NCBI GenBank assembly: GCA_051294375.1 | Contig: CM119264.1 | Coordinates: forward strand, 17,372,278 to 17,436,277 | Source of the DNA: Paraspadella gotoi | Taxonomy: Eukaryota > Chaetognatha | Length of the DNA: 64,000 nt | Direction of reading: 5' to 3' | Shown here: piece after piece, positions 46,879-59,569 of the stretch | Position numbering within the stretch: position 1 is the first letter of the stretch | Layout: each line of letters opens with the position of its first letter | Notes under the pieces: model-generated | What the model was told of the DNA's origin: nothing | Database searches by the model: none | The model's input: only the letters and a program-made list of their open reading frames with translations | Made by a program: the position numbers and the translations under genes

Positions 46879-47368
46879 TCATCATGAATTACTATTTTGG
46901 CGCGTTAGAGAGTTTTTGCTTTTGAATGGCAGAAAGATTGTTTTGCCCCATTTCTTTTCTTTTCGTTTTCTTTTCTTTTTCTCTCTCTTTTCTTTTCTTT
47001 TGGTTTCTTTTACTTTTTCCCTCTTTTGAATTCTAATTTTTTTTAGTTTTCCTATTCTATCATCTAAATTGTCGTCTAAAATGGACGCCGTTACTTTCCC
47101 TAAATTATTGGTGATCTATTTTCCTTTTGAAAATAGTAAGTTAATTTTTGTGACAGTCATTTTTTTTCGCTTCTTAGAGTATTGAATCGTATTACAAACT
47201 ATAATGATCTTTTTAATTAACTTCGTATCAGTCAGTAAAATCACATTTCCCCAACTTGCCTTTTTGCGGCGAAAAAACTTTAAATCTCACCAAATTTTTT
47301 GGTAAACGTTCAAATAAAAAAATCCGACGAATCTGATTCTATCCCCAAACAAACACTCCACACCACGA

Positions 47369-47423
<55 letters not shown>

Positions 47424-48573
47424 ATCTCTCTCTCTCTCTCCCTCCCCCCTCCTTCGCCCTTCCCACCCATCTCTCGATCAATATTTGTCCAGTTCCTGGT
47501 CTCGCTTTCGCGTCCCGCCCCGAGCGAGGGTTTGTAACGACGATGACCTTTGGTTTTCCCGTGAAATGGGGTTACGACTTTTATCCGCGCAGAATAAAAA
47601 AATCGCGGGAGGCGGAAACTGAGTTATTCTCCCCTAAATCAGGACCTCGAGGCGCAATAATCATCCATCAAACCGCTCCCTCTCTTGTTTGGGGCGGCGG
47701 AAACCGAGGCGACGGCGACGGCGACGACGACCGAGCGCGGGAACTATGACGATGACAAAGACCGATCGACGACGACGTTGTTGACGAAGAACGTGACGAC
47801 AGGAAAAAGTGCGGATTTACTAGATGACAAGGACGACGATAATTAATTAGGATCTAGTCTTGAGAAACGTACGTTTTATTACTGGATTTAGACACAAAAC
47901 ATCGATCAGTATATGGGAACTGTAGACAAAATAATAAACAAATTAAAATTCAAGAAAAACAAAATAATGACAAAAATGATGACAATTGAAATAGAAAAGA
48001 CGACAAGGAAGTGCCGGGGATTTTTTCCTCGACGAAGATTTTTCTGTGATCGACGACTCAAAGCTGACGACGACGAAGACGACGACGAAGACGACGACGA
48101 AGACGACGACTAAGAAAACGACGCCGAAGACGACGACGAAGAAAACGACGAAGAAGTCGACTAAGAAAACGACGTCGATGTCGACAAGGATGTTGGGAAC
48201 TTGAGATAAAAGGCGAGACGAGAAAGGAGACGATAGAAGAAAAAAATAAAAATAAAATGATAAAAAACAAACAGGGATGACCACAAACGCAAGGCGGCCC
48301 CAAGGACGAGCCGAGGGGAATAGACGAAGTTCTCGTCGAATAAGACAACGAGGAAGACGATGCGATCTTGGGCACTGGAATTGCTAAAAATATCTTTATT
48401 CGATATTATACTAGTTCGTAAACAATCGTGGACCAAGATACAGTTTACGTAGATTCAATTTCGAAATAATACAATGGTTTGAGTACGCTGGAAAGGAAAC
48501 TCCGGATGAGATAGAAAACCCGGGCGTAACCCCCCCTATAACTTTTTTGCGTTTCCTGACGTTTTTACACACA
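46879..48573. other. Non-coding with trinucleotide tracts
   Basis: (CT)n at 47370-47443; a CpG-rich patch at 47500-47760; GAC/CGA tracts at 47690-47835 and a longer one at 48055-48182 (CGACGACGAAGA units). Frames across these tracts are acidic repeats and are not called genes. Confidence 0.55.
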
Positions 48574-48755
48574 TATAGACATGGGATTTTTGCTCTCAGA
48601 TTATAAATGTTATTACTTTTTTCCAATAGATGATCAGACATCTACCTCGTATCTTGGTTTTTAACTCAAAGGAGCAGTCAGGATTTTGGGGAAACAATCC
48701 TTCTGAAAAACCTTAAGAAGATAGAGAGAGAGAGAGAGAGAGAGAAGAGAGAGAG

Positions 48756-48800
<45 letters not shown>

Positions 48801-50236
48801 ATCGTGAAGGATTTGTGGCTTTGCATTTGGCCAAAATTTTTCCCCTTTCTGGTTATTGCTTATTCTACAAAAAAGTATGGATGCAATGCTCTGGCAGTTG
48901 GAGGCCGCGTTACGAGGAAAGCCAAAGTCTCAGCTGAGTCTAAGATAATGGGAGCTTTTTAAAATCTCTCTTGCAATCGTTAGAGCCAGGATTGAGTGAG
49001 TTAGCTAAGCAGATGAAAATCGGAGTACAAGTCCCTAAAACTTGTTAGAATTTACAGAGAAAGGAACCAAATAACAAAAGGATGTATAAGTTCTGCAATA
49101 AAAAAAAAACAGATTTGACTCTCAAACGCGTTGCCAAGAAACCGGCGATATTCCGCTGATCGGTTCATGACCGTATAACAAAATGGCGACTCAATCGCTC
49201 ACGTGACCCTCACCTTGCGCCTCGTAACTCACACGAGCCGAGGAAATAAAAAAAATCCCACCCGTCTACGGCTTTTTTTTTTCTATTTTCCCCGCGCCAA
49301 CAAGTACGCTCTCTTAGCGGCACGCCCCCTGCTTTCCGACTCCCGCCCCCGCCCCCGCCAGAAAAACCCCCGGATTTATCGATGGTCCAAAACGATTCGC
49401 AATTTCCTTCACCTTGCGCGATAACTCAAGGCGATTTCTCAAAAGCGATATCGCCGAGGCCTCCGTGAACCGCCTTCTCCCCGCCTCCTTCGGCCGCCCT
49501 CCCCTCCTCACGTTCCGCCTCTCTAAATCTGCGAAGCCCTAAACCGTTTTTATGATTATTACATTTTTTTCTGTGGATAATATTTTTCCTTTATTGACGA
49601 GCCTTTTTTTTTTTCAGCGTATGAGGGGTGTGACACTGAGAGTGAAAAAAGGATGGATAAAGTCGAGTGAAAATAGGACGTTGCCTTCAAAATTTTCTGT
49701 AAAAACCCGAGAAAAAAAAATATCGCGGTTGATTTAATTCCAATTTCTGCGTCGGCGCCGCTGCCGGCGCCGTCTCTGCTGTCGCTGCCGCTGCTGTCGC
49801 CGGCGACGACGTCCCTTCCCTCGCTTCTCGTCGAAAAAAAGAATTATTTCAATATGACACGAAAAACATTTAAATTACGCTTTTAAAATCGGGCTCCCAA
49901 CTTTCTCTCTCTTTCTCTCTCCCTCGCTCACAAATTCTCAAATTCTATTTCAATTTCGAAGGCCCCTCCCTCCGAAAACTCGGCGGGTGGGGTTGACGGA
50001 AGAAACAGACGGTAAGAAATTAAAGTAGAAAGCGAAAAACGACGTTGGTTGGGCGAGACGGAGGCTGGCAAAACCGGAATACGCGAAACATTTTGATGAA
50101 AACAAATCCAGGAATAAATTTCAGCGGCGGCGGCGGCGTCGGCGGCGGCTGTGGCGGCGGATCAGATCGGGGGAGGCGCAATATTTGGAAAGCGTTTGAT
50201 GAAAATAAGCATCGCAAATATCACGAATGAAAGGCG
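48574..50236 (+). repeat. Large direct duplication, copy 1
   Basis: Matches 51907-53667. It contains a (GA)n tract (48722-48800), an E-box-type CACGTG with CpG-rich DNA at 49140-49510, and a GGCGGC tract at 50125-50160, and ends at the N-gap. The copies differ by many single-base indels spread along the length, mostly bases missing from copy 1. Neither copy has a convincing gene. Confidence 0.93.
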
Positions 50237-50261
50237 NNNNNNNNNNNNNNNNNNNNNNNNN
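50237..50261. other. Assembly gap (25 N)
   Basis: It lies exactly where copy 1 of the duplication would enter the GA repeat seen at 53668 after copy 2. Confidence 0.99.
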
Positions 50262-51906
50262 AGAGAGAGATTCTAGCGCTTTCAATTTTCTAGAAGGCTG
50301 ATGTTTTTTTAATTTTTTTGAAATATTTTGAATTTTCTTGGCAAACCATTATTCTCAATGAGGCATAGGTTGGAAATTTTTTTTTCCGCAACAATTTTTA
50401 AAAAATTTCAATCGTTTTTTAAATTAGGCTTTGTTTTTAAGGAAAATAAATAAATCTAATTATTATACAATGGGTACATCTGAAAGTGATATGTCTCTAA
50501 AATGACAAATAAATTTTCGTTGCAAGTTTTATTTTAAAATTTAAGTATTGTATCAATTAGAAATAAAGTGAGATACTCCCGCTTTGCCAAAATTTTTATT
50601 TAACATAAAGATTTGGTACTGCGTAGTTTGAAAAAAATTTATTTTTTTTATAACTTTTGAGAAAAGAGGCTAGCAAGATGGGTGTGGTATCAAATTACAG
50701 AGCCCTAATCATGGGACACCTTTTTTAAAAAAGTTTTATTAAATTAAATCCATAAAATTTTTATACAGCTTTTGTTTTAAATCAAGAGTTAAAAGTATAA
50801 CAGTTTTTTTGCTTTAAAAAATTTTTTTTTTTTTTTCAATGGGGAAGGCATAATGTATTTTTTTGTATTTTGCTTTTGTAAATTTGAAAAAGGAAAGACT
50901 GAATTTACATTTTGATTATTATTAAAATTTTTCTTTATTCCATAAAACTGCTTATATTTTTAAGTTAAAGTAAAACAAGCAAAATTTGGTGTAGCTTGAT
51001 AAAATGTTTTTTTTAAATATCAAAATGATAAATACAAAAAATGTTTTCAGCTGATATGAAACAGTCTGGACATCTACCTCTTGGTCTGTGAAAAAAAATT
51101 ACAATTTTTCATTATCTTTAACTGGCAAACTAAAAGCTTGACACACTGCTTGTTATCATAATAAAGTTTTAAAAAATTATATAACTGCAATATATTTGAC
51201 AAAGCAAAGACATCATTGTGTTAAATTGTATTGGATAATTTTCTTTTAAAATATTATGCAAGGAATTTAATTCTATTATCTATTTATCCATTTTAAATTA
51301 ATAAAAATATTTCTCGTATAGCCCATTAGAAAGGGTACATTGACTGACTTAATGATGGAATTTTTTAAAGATATCTTTAACTGCTTCATTTCCACAAGAT
51401 ATAAAAGGGTCATGGTTATCATGTCAGTAAGTCCAGATTATCTGTACCCTTTATACAACCTGCATTATGAATTTTCTTTTTTTCCCTTTCAAATGTTATT
51501 AAATAAAAAAAAATTTATTTGAGAGAACAATCGGCGTGGAGGATGCGCATTGGTAGCCTTAGTTACCCCAACTTTCCCGTCGAATTTGTTAAATGAGGTT
51601 TTTTTTTTCCAATCTATTTGAGAACATAACACTAACTATTGGTACTTTATTTTTTTTTATTTTTTTTCCTATACAATTCTAGGATAAATATGAATAAGTA
51701 ACTTTTTAAAAAACTTATCATCTTTCAACCCTATATTTGGTCATATCTAAAAAACAAAAAAGATTTTTTGCATTGATATTTTTGGATATCCGACATATGA
51801 AACTATATATGTTTCAAAATAAAAAGAAAATATAATAATATTGAACAGTGAAATTTTTTTTTATGCACGGAAACAGTAACGCGCACGTTATTTTTGCATT
51901 GGTGTC
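50262..51906. other. AT-rich DNA between the two copies
   Basis: About 1.6 kb of AT-rich sequence with no gene. It may be old transposon DNA. Confidence 0.5.
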
Positions 51907-52093
51907 ATATAGACATGGGATTTTTGGCTCTCAGATTTATAAATGTTATTACTTTTTTCCAATAGATGATCAGACATCTACCTCCAATCTTGGGGTTTTA
52001 ACTCAAAGGAGCAGTCAGGATTTTGGGGAAACAATCCTTCTGAAAAACCATTAAGAAGATAGAGAGAGAGAGAGAGAGAGAGAAGAGAGAGAG

Positions 52094-52138
<45 letters not shown>

Positions 52139-53665
52139 ATCGTGAAGGATTTGGTGGCTTTGCATTTGGCCAAAATTTTTCCCCTTTCTGGTTATTTGCT
52201 TATTCTACAAAAAGTATGGATGCAATGCCTGGCAGTTGGAGGCCGCGTTACGAGGAAAGCCAAAGTCTCAGCTTGAGTCTAAGATAATGGGAGCTTTTTT
52301 TAAAATCTCTCTTGCAATCGTTAGAGCCAGGATAGAGTGAGTTAGCTAAGCAGATGAAAATCGGAGTACAAGTCCCTAAATTGTTAGAATTTACAGAGAA
52401 AAGGAACCAAAATAACAAAGGATGTATAAAGTTCTGCAATAAAAAAAAAACAGATTTTGACTCTCAAACGCGTTGGGCCAAGAAACACGGCGATATTCCG
52501 CTGATGCGGTTCAATAGACCGTAATAAGCAAAATGGCACTTCATCGCTCACGTGACCCTCACCTTGCGCGCTGCGTAACTCACAACGAAGCCGAGGAAAT
52601 AAAAAAAATCGCCACCCGTCTACGGCTTTTTTTTTTCTATTTTCCCCGCGCCAACAAGTACGCTCTCTTAGCGGCACGCCCCCTGCTTTCCGACTCCCGC
52701 CCCCGCCCCCGCCAGAGAAAACCCCCGATTTATCGATGGTCCAAAACGATTGCGCAATTTCCTTCACGCTTGCGCGATAAACGTCAAGGCGATTTCTCAA
52801 AAGCGATATCGTCGCGGCCTCCCGTGAAACCGCCTCCCTCCCACGCCTCCTTCGGCCGCCCTCCCCTCCTCACGTTCGCCTCTCTAAATCTGCGAAGCCC
52901 TAAACCGTTTTTATGAATTATTACATTTTTTCTGTGGATAATATTTTTCCATTTATTGACAGAGCCTTTTTTTTTTTCAGCGTAATGAGGGGTGTGAAAC
53001 GTTGAGAGTGGAAAAAGGATGGATAAAGTCGAGGTGAAAATAGGAAGTTGCTTCAAAAATTTTCTGTAAAACCCGGAAAAAAAATATCGAGGTTGAATTT
53101 AAATTCCAATTTCTGGCGTCGGCGCCGCTGCCGGCGCCGGCGCCGTCCTGCCTGCTTGTCGCTTGCCGCTGCTGTCGCCGGCGACGACGTCCCTTCCTAA
53201 GCTTCTCGTCGAAAAAAAAAGAATTATATTCAATATGACACGAAAACATTTTAATTTACGCTTAAAATCGGGCTCTCAAACTTTCTCTCTCTTTCTCTTC
53301 CCTCGCTCACAAGATTCTCAAATTCTAATTCAATTTCTGAAGGCCGCCCTGCCCTCCGAAAATCGGCGGGTGGGGTTGAACGGAAGAAAACAGACGGTAA
53401 GAAATTAAAGTAGAAAAAGCGAAAAACGACGTTGGTTGGGCGAGACGGAGGCTGGCAAACCGAATACGCCCGAAACAATTTTGATGAAAACAAATCCAGG
53501 AATAAATTTCAGCGGCGGCGGCGGCGTCGCCATTGATGGTGACCGTCGATATGAGTAGCGAGTTGAATGGGCGGCTTGTGGCGGCGGATCAGATCGGAGG
53601 GGAGGCGCAATATTTGGAAAGCGTTTGAATGAAAATAAGCATGCGCAAAATATCACGATGAAAGG

Positions 53666-53667
<2 letters not shown>
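51907..53667 (+). repeat. Large direct duplication, copy 2
   Basis: See 48574-50236. The (GA)n is at 52062-52139. It adds a 50-bp insertion near 53530-53575 (GCCATTGATGGTGACCGTCG and on) inside the GGC tract. Confidence 0.93.
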
Positions 53668-53711
<44 letters not shown>

Positions 53712-53750
53712 AGAGAGAGAGAGAGTGAGAGTGAGGAGTGAGAGAGAGGG
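53668..53750. repeat. (GA)n microsatellite
   Basis: GA repeat with GTGA variants at its right end. Confidence 0.95.
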
Positions 53751-54349
53751 GAGAGTAAGACACGGGTGGTGTGGTTGAGGAATTAAAAACAGAGAAATAG
53801 CCCCGATCGGAAGGAAAAAAAGGGAGAATTGTTTTAACGACAATCTGCGACGTTAACGAGTGCCTCCCAATCATGGTCTATGATCGTCGACGGAAGTGAA
53901 GCCTAAAGTCTAACAACGCGTTTTGTTTGCTACGACGTTATTTTACGACTTGGCCGAGGCGCCGTTATTGCGCCTCGTCATTGTCGTCGCCTTCTCGTCA
54001 AAACGATTGCGTCTTTACTTTAAGAAGGTAATTGGTGTCGCTGCCGATCGCAAACAGCATCGTTAGAGGTATTGCGGGTTTCTCGATGCTAGTTCCATGT
54101 CGTGGCGCAATATGGAAAGGATTCTCTCGAGGGCGACAAAAACAAAAACGAATTTTGGAAGTTTTTAATGGCTTTTTCCAGCTTTAAAACCGGTTGAGTC
54201 AGTGAGCTGTTAAAGACACCTACTACGCAGTTGTCTCGGCCTTTTAATTCCTAGAAGAAAAAAAATTAATCCAACAAATACACAAGCCCCTTTACCCCCT
54301 TGGCCAGATCCTCTCAACAACTCCTGGAAAACCCCTTTATTGACGCACA
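53751..54349. other. Non-coding
   Basis: CpG-richer at 53900-54000. No exon recognised. Confidence 0.5.
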
Positions 54350-54720
54350 GTGAGAAAAAATGGCGTCGTTCATTGTTTTCGACTCCGGTCGTTTGGTTCC
54401 TCTTTCATTCACAACCATTCACAACCAATGGATACTTTCACACTTTCACTTTTACCAAACCGGAAGTGGAGGGGCGTCGGTCGGCATCGGCCGCGCCGCT
54501 CGGGAAAATTATCTGCCGTCATCGTTCCGCGACGCGACGGGCGTAATTAACCGCGGACGGTGCGGCTCCAATTAGCGATCGTCCTTTCCGACTTCGCGAA
54601 CGTTGGCTACGGCCCTCCGCACCCCGTTTCCTATTCAAGCTCCCGCCCGCAGTATAAGACGTCGTCGCCGCCGCTACCAGCGCCTCATTCTTCGTCTTAG
54701 ACGCTAGTGTCGCCCATAGG
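54350..54720 (+). promoter_or_regulatory. CpG-island promoter candidate
   Basis: A CpG-dense island in AT-rich DNA with an AAAATGGCG YY1-type site (54357), CCAAT (54425), an ETS/GABP-type CCGGAAGT (54460-54467) and AGTATAAGA (54651). The ATG at 54360 opens 71 codons (MASFIVFDSGRLVPLSF...), not recognised as a protein. A bidirectional or + strand promoter is plausible; no downstream exon could be tied to it. Confidence 0.45.
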
Positions 54721-55985
54721 CAACGTTCCACGATTTAGATATATGTATTAAATATAGATATATGTATATGTATTAAAGATATGTGTTATGTATATGTATA
54801 TGCATATATGTATGTATATGTATTAAAGATGTCCCCAAGCGATTTATTTTTTTCTTTTTAATTGAGCAAACCATTCTTCTCTGGACGTCCTTTCGAGTAA
54901 TGGTTTCTTATTCAGGTGTTTCCGGTAAAACTAAAATAGGCTTTCACCGAAAAGATCTCATCACATCTCAATACAGGATGGTTCCACTTTCTCACTGCCA
55001 CTATCTATTCTCACGGTCTCACCGCTCGTCGGTCTAATATCTCGATTCATTTCTTTCTTTTCTCTCTCTTTTGAAGCTATTTTTATCTCACTTATCCTTC
55101 TGCCAATTTTCTATGTTGGTCTTCTTTCAATTCTAACGATCCGCCGGGTCGTCGCCTTCCCTTCTTTCCGTTTTCTTTCCCATCTCACATCTCCAAACTC
55201 CCATCTCACATCTCCCATCTTCCATTTTATTATTTTATTATTTTATTATTCCCAATTATGCTCTTGTCAGTGGCCAATCTCCCCTTCATCATTTCTCTTT
55301 CAGTTTCTTTACTCTTCTCTCGTTTCCCTTCGTTTCTCTCTTTCTCCTCGTTGGAATCTTCTCGCATTCTAACGCTTTTATGAAATTGGTACTACCAATG
55401 TAAAAATTATCCATTCATTTAATAAACAAGCTTGCCCCTGACTTTGGACAGGCTTTGGTGATTTAAGGCCTCCATCACTCTTACAAGATAATGTCATAAC
55501 AAGCTTTCAATCAACACTCTCTCACAGTCTCGTTTATTCACTCCCAGAGCAACTAGCTTCCCTATCAATGAAGTGGTATAATGTTTCAAAGAATGTTTCA
55601 ATTGTATGAAAAGACCACTCCCTTAAGTATTATATCGGGGAATACTATATTGTACTCCGCCCAGCATCAAAATACAAGGAGCTGAATTTTATTTTTTCAC
55701 TTCTTTTTTCTCGTAAACAATCGTCATCATCATCTTCATCATCGTTCTTATCTTCTACTGCTTCCTGCAACCCTCTCGATTAGACGAAGCCGAAAGGCGA
55801 TTTACCTTCGATTCTCAAAACGAAAACCAGAAATGTAACAGACCCGCCCCAGAGACGAGACCCGGGCAGAAACGGACCCTCTCAAAACATTTCCCCCTTC
55901 TTTCCCACCCAATGACGCCCAAACTTGACGCCGACATTCATCACCGAACGGCGGGAAAATCCCGAACGACGGTGGAATATTAATT
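54721..55985. other. Non-coding
   Basis: A TATGTATATGTATTAAAGAT short repeat at 54735-54830, then T/C-rich DNA and, from 55370, AT-rich DNA. No gene. Confidence 0.5.
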
Positions 55986-56430
55986 ACGCTTGATTTACGG
56001 TTGGCGTCGGTTGGCGCGTGGTGGCGCGGTCGGCGGTTCGAGGTATGGACGTCAGAAGGGTAGTCGCCGCCTTTTTCTCGTCGTCGTCATCGTCGCTCAC
56101 TGACCCTTCCAGGTCCAGTCACCTCGGAAATCGCCGATGTTTCCGACGCCGCCCGCCGCCGATAATCCGAATGATAGATTCGCCGCTACCGCCGCTCATG
56201 CCGCAGCCGCCCACGCCGCAGCCGGCGCGTCCGCCGCAGCGGCCTGGCCCGTTGCCGTCAAACCCCGACCCTTCCATCCATTCAATTCTATCTTTTGATC
56301 CTGAGAATTACTTTGGAATCGTCGAGTTGAGCTCGACCCAAATGTCGAGGATTTTCTCGCCCAGGCCACGCCCGCCACCGCCGAGAAAATGTCCCTGCCG
56401 CCCGGGAAATATTTCCGGTCGAGAATAATC
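55986..56430 (+). other. CpG-rich open frame, uncertain
   Basis: A 136-codon frame from 56018 (start GTG, no ATG until 56045) encodes a Pro/Arg-rich stretch and then SILSFDPENYFGIVELSS. It could be part of an exon or only GC-rich DNA; no splice sites or domain decide. Confidence 0.25.
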
Positions 56431-56451
56431 GAGGCTGAACTTTAGTAATTG

Positions 56452-56470
56452 AGAAGAGAGCGAGAGCGAG

Positions 56471-56503
<33 letters not shown>
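56452..56503. repeat. (GA)n microsatellite
   Basis: GAGAGC variants run into pure GA. Confidence 0.93.
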
Positions 56504-56505
<2 letters not shown>

Positions 56506-57241
56506 TCTCTTTATAATTTTATCTTTATTGAAAAACTTTTTGGTCCTTTCAATCTACCTTCATTTTATAACAAACTAGGCTCATGAATGTGCCGTGAACA
56601 CTATTTCAAAGAATGTTAGGGCGCACTACTAATATCCTTAGCAATGGTATCATTTCTGGAACGAGAACCATTTAGATTTTTTTTACGCTGTTGATCTTTT
56701 TTTTATGACATTCGATGAGGAAAAAAACGGGGCTCGTTTCGACTTCGGCTTTGGCTCGATTCCACGTTTAATTCCGAAACTCTTTCACTCCTCTTTTCTT
56801 CTCTTTTTTTCTCTCTTATCTCTTCTTCTTTTCCAGTAACCCATTCTCAAGCAAAGAAAATTTGTTCTTTCGCATAATCATTTTCCCCTTCTTTTTCTTC
56901 CCTTCCCTCTCTTGCCCTTTTGGCTCTCGTCCTTGATTTTCGTGCATTGGCTCTTTTTTTTTTGTCAGGTTATTTTTTACTTTTCTTTCTCTCTACTACC
57001 AAACTTTAAATTCTATCCGATACCCAAAGAATAATTATCCCAGCTGCTGTAAAAAAAAATAACAAAAAATAATCAAGGTTTTGGTTCACAGCACAATTCC
57101 GTCGTCCTTTTTCGAAATTGGTTTGACTCTGCCAAACTCTTTGCGACCAAATATAAACGACGGGTTTTACAATCTTCTCCAGTGTCGTTGTCTCCTCTCA
57201 AAAAGCGGTTGTGTCTTATACGCTCCTAACGGTCTCGTCAC
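56504..57241. other. Non-coding
   Basis: T-rich, no exon; ends at a gap. Confidence 0.5.
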
Positions 57242-57266
57242 NNNNNNNNNNNNNNNNNNNNNNNNN
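57242..57266. other. Assembly gap (25 N)
   Basis: The gap is flanked by the short direct match TCGTCAC on both sides. Confidence 0.99.
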
Positions 57267-57292
57267 TCGTCACTTATAGTCTACTATTAGCG

Positions 57293-57325
57293 CCTCTCTC
57301 TCTTCTCCCTTCTCTCTCTCTCTCT

Positions 57326-57396
<71 letters not shown>
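57293..57396. repeat. (CT)n microsatellite
   Basis: CT repeat with CTTCT and CCT breaks. Confidence 0.93.
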
Positions 57397-57402
<6 letters not shown>

Positions 57403-57931
57403 TTTTCTCGCCTCTTTAACAATTTCCTCCATTTCGCTCTTTGGTGTTTACTTTTTTCCGTTTTCGCTTTTGTTAAACTCCCGTAATGTGTTTTTATGGA
57501 GAGGAGATGAGGGAGCTAAACAATCGTCGTCCTTCTTCTTCGCTTTTCGACGTTCTGGTGGTGTTGTTGTTTGTTGTCCCAGGACAGGGAGCCGTTCCTT
57601 TGACGGGGCTGAGGAAAACGTGTCCCTCGACTTGATTGCTATAAAAGAGAGGCTCATCTAGTCGGTTACGATCTGAGTGACCTTTCTGGCATATCGCCTC
57701 TCTCGTCACACACGTCGTCGTCGCGTTGTCGTCGTCTCGTCGTCGTCGCCACTCTTCATCTCCAAATTCCATAACGACACCTCATCCCTACTCGACGGGT
57801 TCAAAGTCTTTTGTCGCCAAGTTTGGGAAGTTGTTATCTTCTCGGCAGTTTATGTGTTGAGCGTCGTGCGTGCGGAAGTCGAGAGCGAGAAAAGAGAGAG
57901 AGAGAATGAGAGATAGAGAGAGAGAGATGAG

Positions 57932-57983
<52 letters not shown>

Positions 57984-58145
57984 AGAGAGAGAGAGAGGAG
58001 GGGGAGGGAGACAATAGACAATAGACAATATTAATTAAGCGCGGCTTTAAGGCTCGAGAGAGAGAGTTGACAGATCATCAGTCCTGAAGGAATTATTTGA
58101 TTAAATCTTAAAAGTGCTTCGCAAGCAAAGAATATATCGATTTAG
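57397..58145 (+). repeat. Direct duplication, copy 1
   Basis: Matches 63303-64000. It holds a (GTC)n tract at 57715-57755 and a (GA)n tract at 57890-58005, then GACAATAGACAATAGACAAT. Copies differ by many 1-base indels and in GA length. Confidence 0.92.
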
Positions 58146-58804
58146 AGATATTTTTGTTTGTCCAAGATGAAGGCGATTCTTTTCGGATATGAATCTAAAA
58201 TTTTCATGCGAAACGTTAAGAAATGAAATGTAAGATAAAGAGGTTGATTCGGATCAAAGTTTAAACTAAGTAATCTAGTATTGCAAACGGACGGCAATTT
58301 TTTTCTCGGCCGGCCGCTGCAGCAGCGGAAAGCGGTGCAGCATTGAGGATGCGGCGTCATCGCCGGCGTCGGCGCCATCGGAGGCGGGAGCGATGAAGAA
58401 TCTACGGACTCCGGAGATTCTAGATTTTCGAGAAGAAGAGGAAGCTGAGAACAAGAGGGAGTGGGAGTGAAAGAAAAGAGGATATAAGACCGGCGATAAA
58501 TAAAAAAGGAGGAGAAAATAAAGAAAAAGTGCATTTGGAGGAGAGAATTGCGGGTGAGAAAGGGTAAAAAAAAATAAAATAGGAAAATGCCAGAGGGAAC
58601 AAGAAAAAATTGAAAACGGCCGGGGGAAATATGATAATGAACGAGATGACGAAGCCATAGGAGAGGGTGGAAAGGGAAAGAAAGGGCGGAAGGGGCTTGA
58701 TGGAAATTTTGGGAGGGGGCCGACCAATAAAAAGGAGGAGACCCGCGAGGAATTACGAGATGAAGAGCGAGGAAAACTCGTTGGGCCGAGGAAAGTGGAT
58801 CTTC
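58146..58804. other. Purine-rich non-coding
   Basis: GA-rich with a CpG-richer patch at 58290-58400. The open frames on the - strand are composition effects (Ser/Phe/Leu-rich). Confidence 0.5.
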
Positions 58805-58900
58805 GTTGAGGAAGAAGAAGAAGAAGAAGAAGAAGAAGAAGAAGAGAAGAAGAAGAAGAAGAAGAAGAAGACAAAAAAAAAAAGAAGAAGAAGAAGAAGC
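58805..58900. repeat. (GAA)n trinucleotide repeat
   Basis: About 96 bp of AAG/GAA units broken by an A10 run. Confidence 0.95.
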
Positions 58901-58959
58901 TAATATAAATTTAATTTTCTTCCTTATTTGCCGCCGCTTTCTGATTGGCCTTTGAAAAG

Positions 58960-59086
58960 TGCGACCGGTTTGTGACCGCGTGTGACCGGTCACACTCCGG
59001 TCGCACGACAATTTGTGACTGCTGTGACTTGTGTGACCGCCTTTTTGACCGGTGCTGTGACTGCTTGTGGACCGCTTGTGAACGCG
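58960..59086 (+). repeat. GTGACCG minisatellite
   Basis: GTGACCG, GTGACTG or GTGGACCG words occur about nine times in 127 bp, several as part of the inverted GTGACCGGTCAC. The surrounding DNA has none. Confidence 0.75.
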
Positions 59087-59569
59087 AAAAGAGCAAAGTG
59101 ATTCCAGGCCTCCATTATTGGTTTGAAATATAGAAGAAGTGACCGAGGATTCTATTGGTCGTATTTGCTTGAATTACGATTGGTGGCTTTTCCTTAAAAC
59201 TTTAAACCTTTTGTTTAAATCTTCATTTTAAAATAATTTAAAATAATATAAATCTAAAGAGTTGCGCTAGAGATACTTTACTTTTCCAAATAACTTTAAA
59301 AAAAAGAAAATAGGCATACAATTTATTGCTTTTAAAACTTAACTCTTTATTTTAACAAAATTCCGACATTTTATAAATTTTTATTATTTTAATTTAAAAA
59401 TTTAATTAAAAAAAAATTAAATTTATAGTTAAAATTTTAAATTCTAATTCAAATTCAATGTAAAATGTTAAGGTGACATGAGGAGAGATATAGAGATGAG
59501 AGTGACTCGACTAAAAATCTGCCTTTGGAAGGAAAAAACAAATTGAGCCCAATTATTTAATTATCAACC

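Noticed and set aside
47943-48375. Long - strand frames over the GAC/CGA tracts
   Set aside because: They encode Val/Phe- or Arg-rich runs created by the trinucleotide repeat; no domain or splice signals.
58142-59011. 289-codon - strand frame
   Set aside because: It runs through the GAA repeat (Phe/Leu/Ser runs) and purine-rich DNA; no recognisable motif, and composition explains it.
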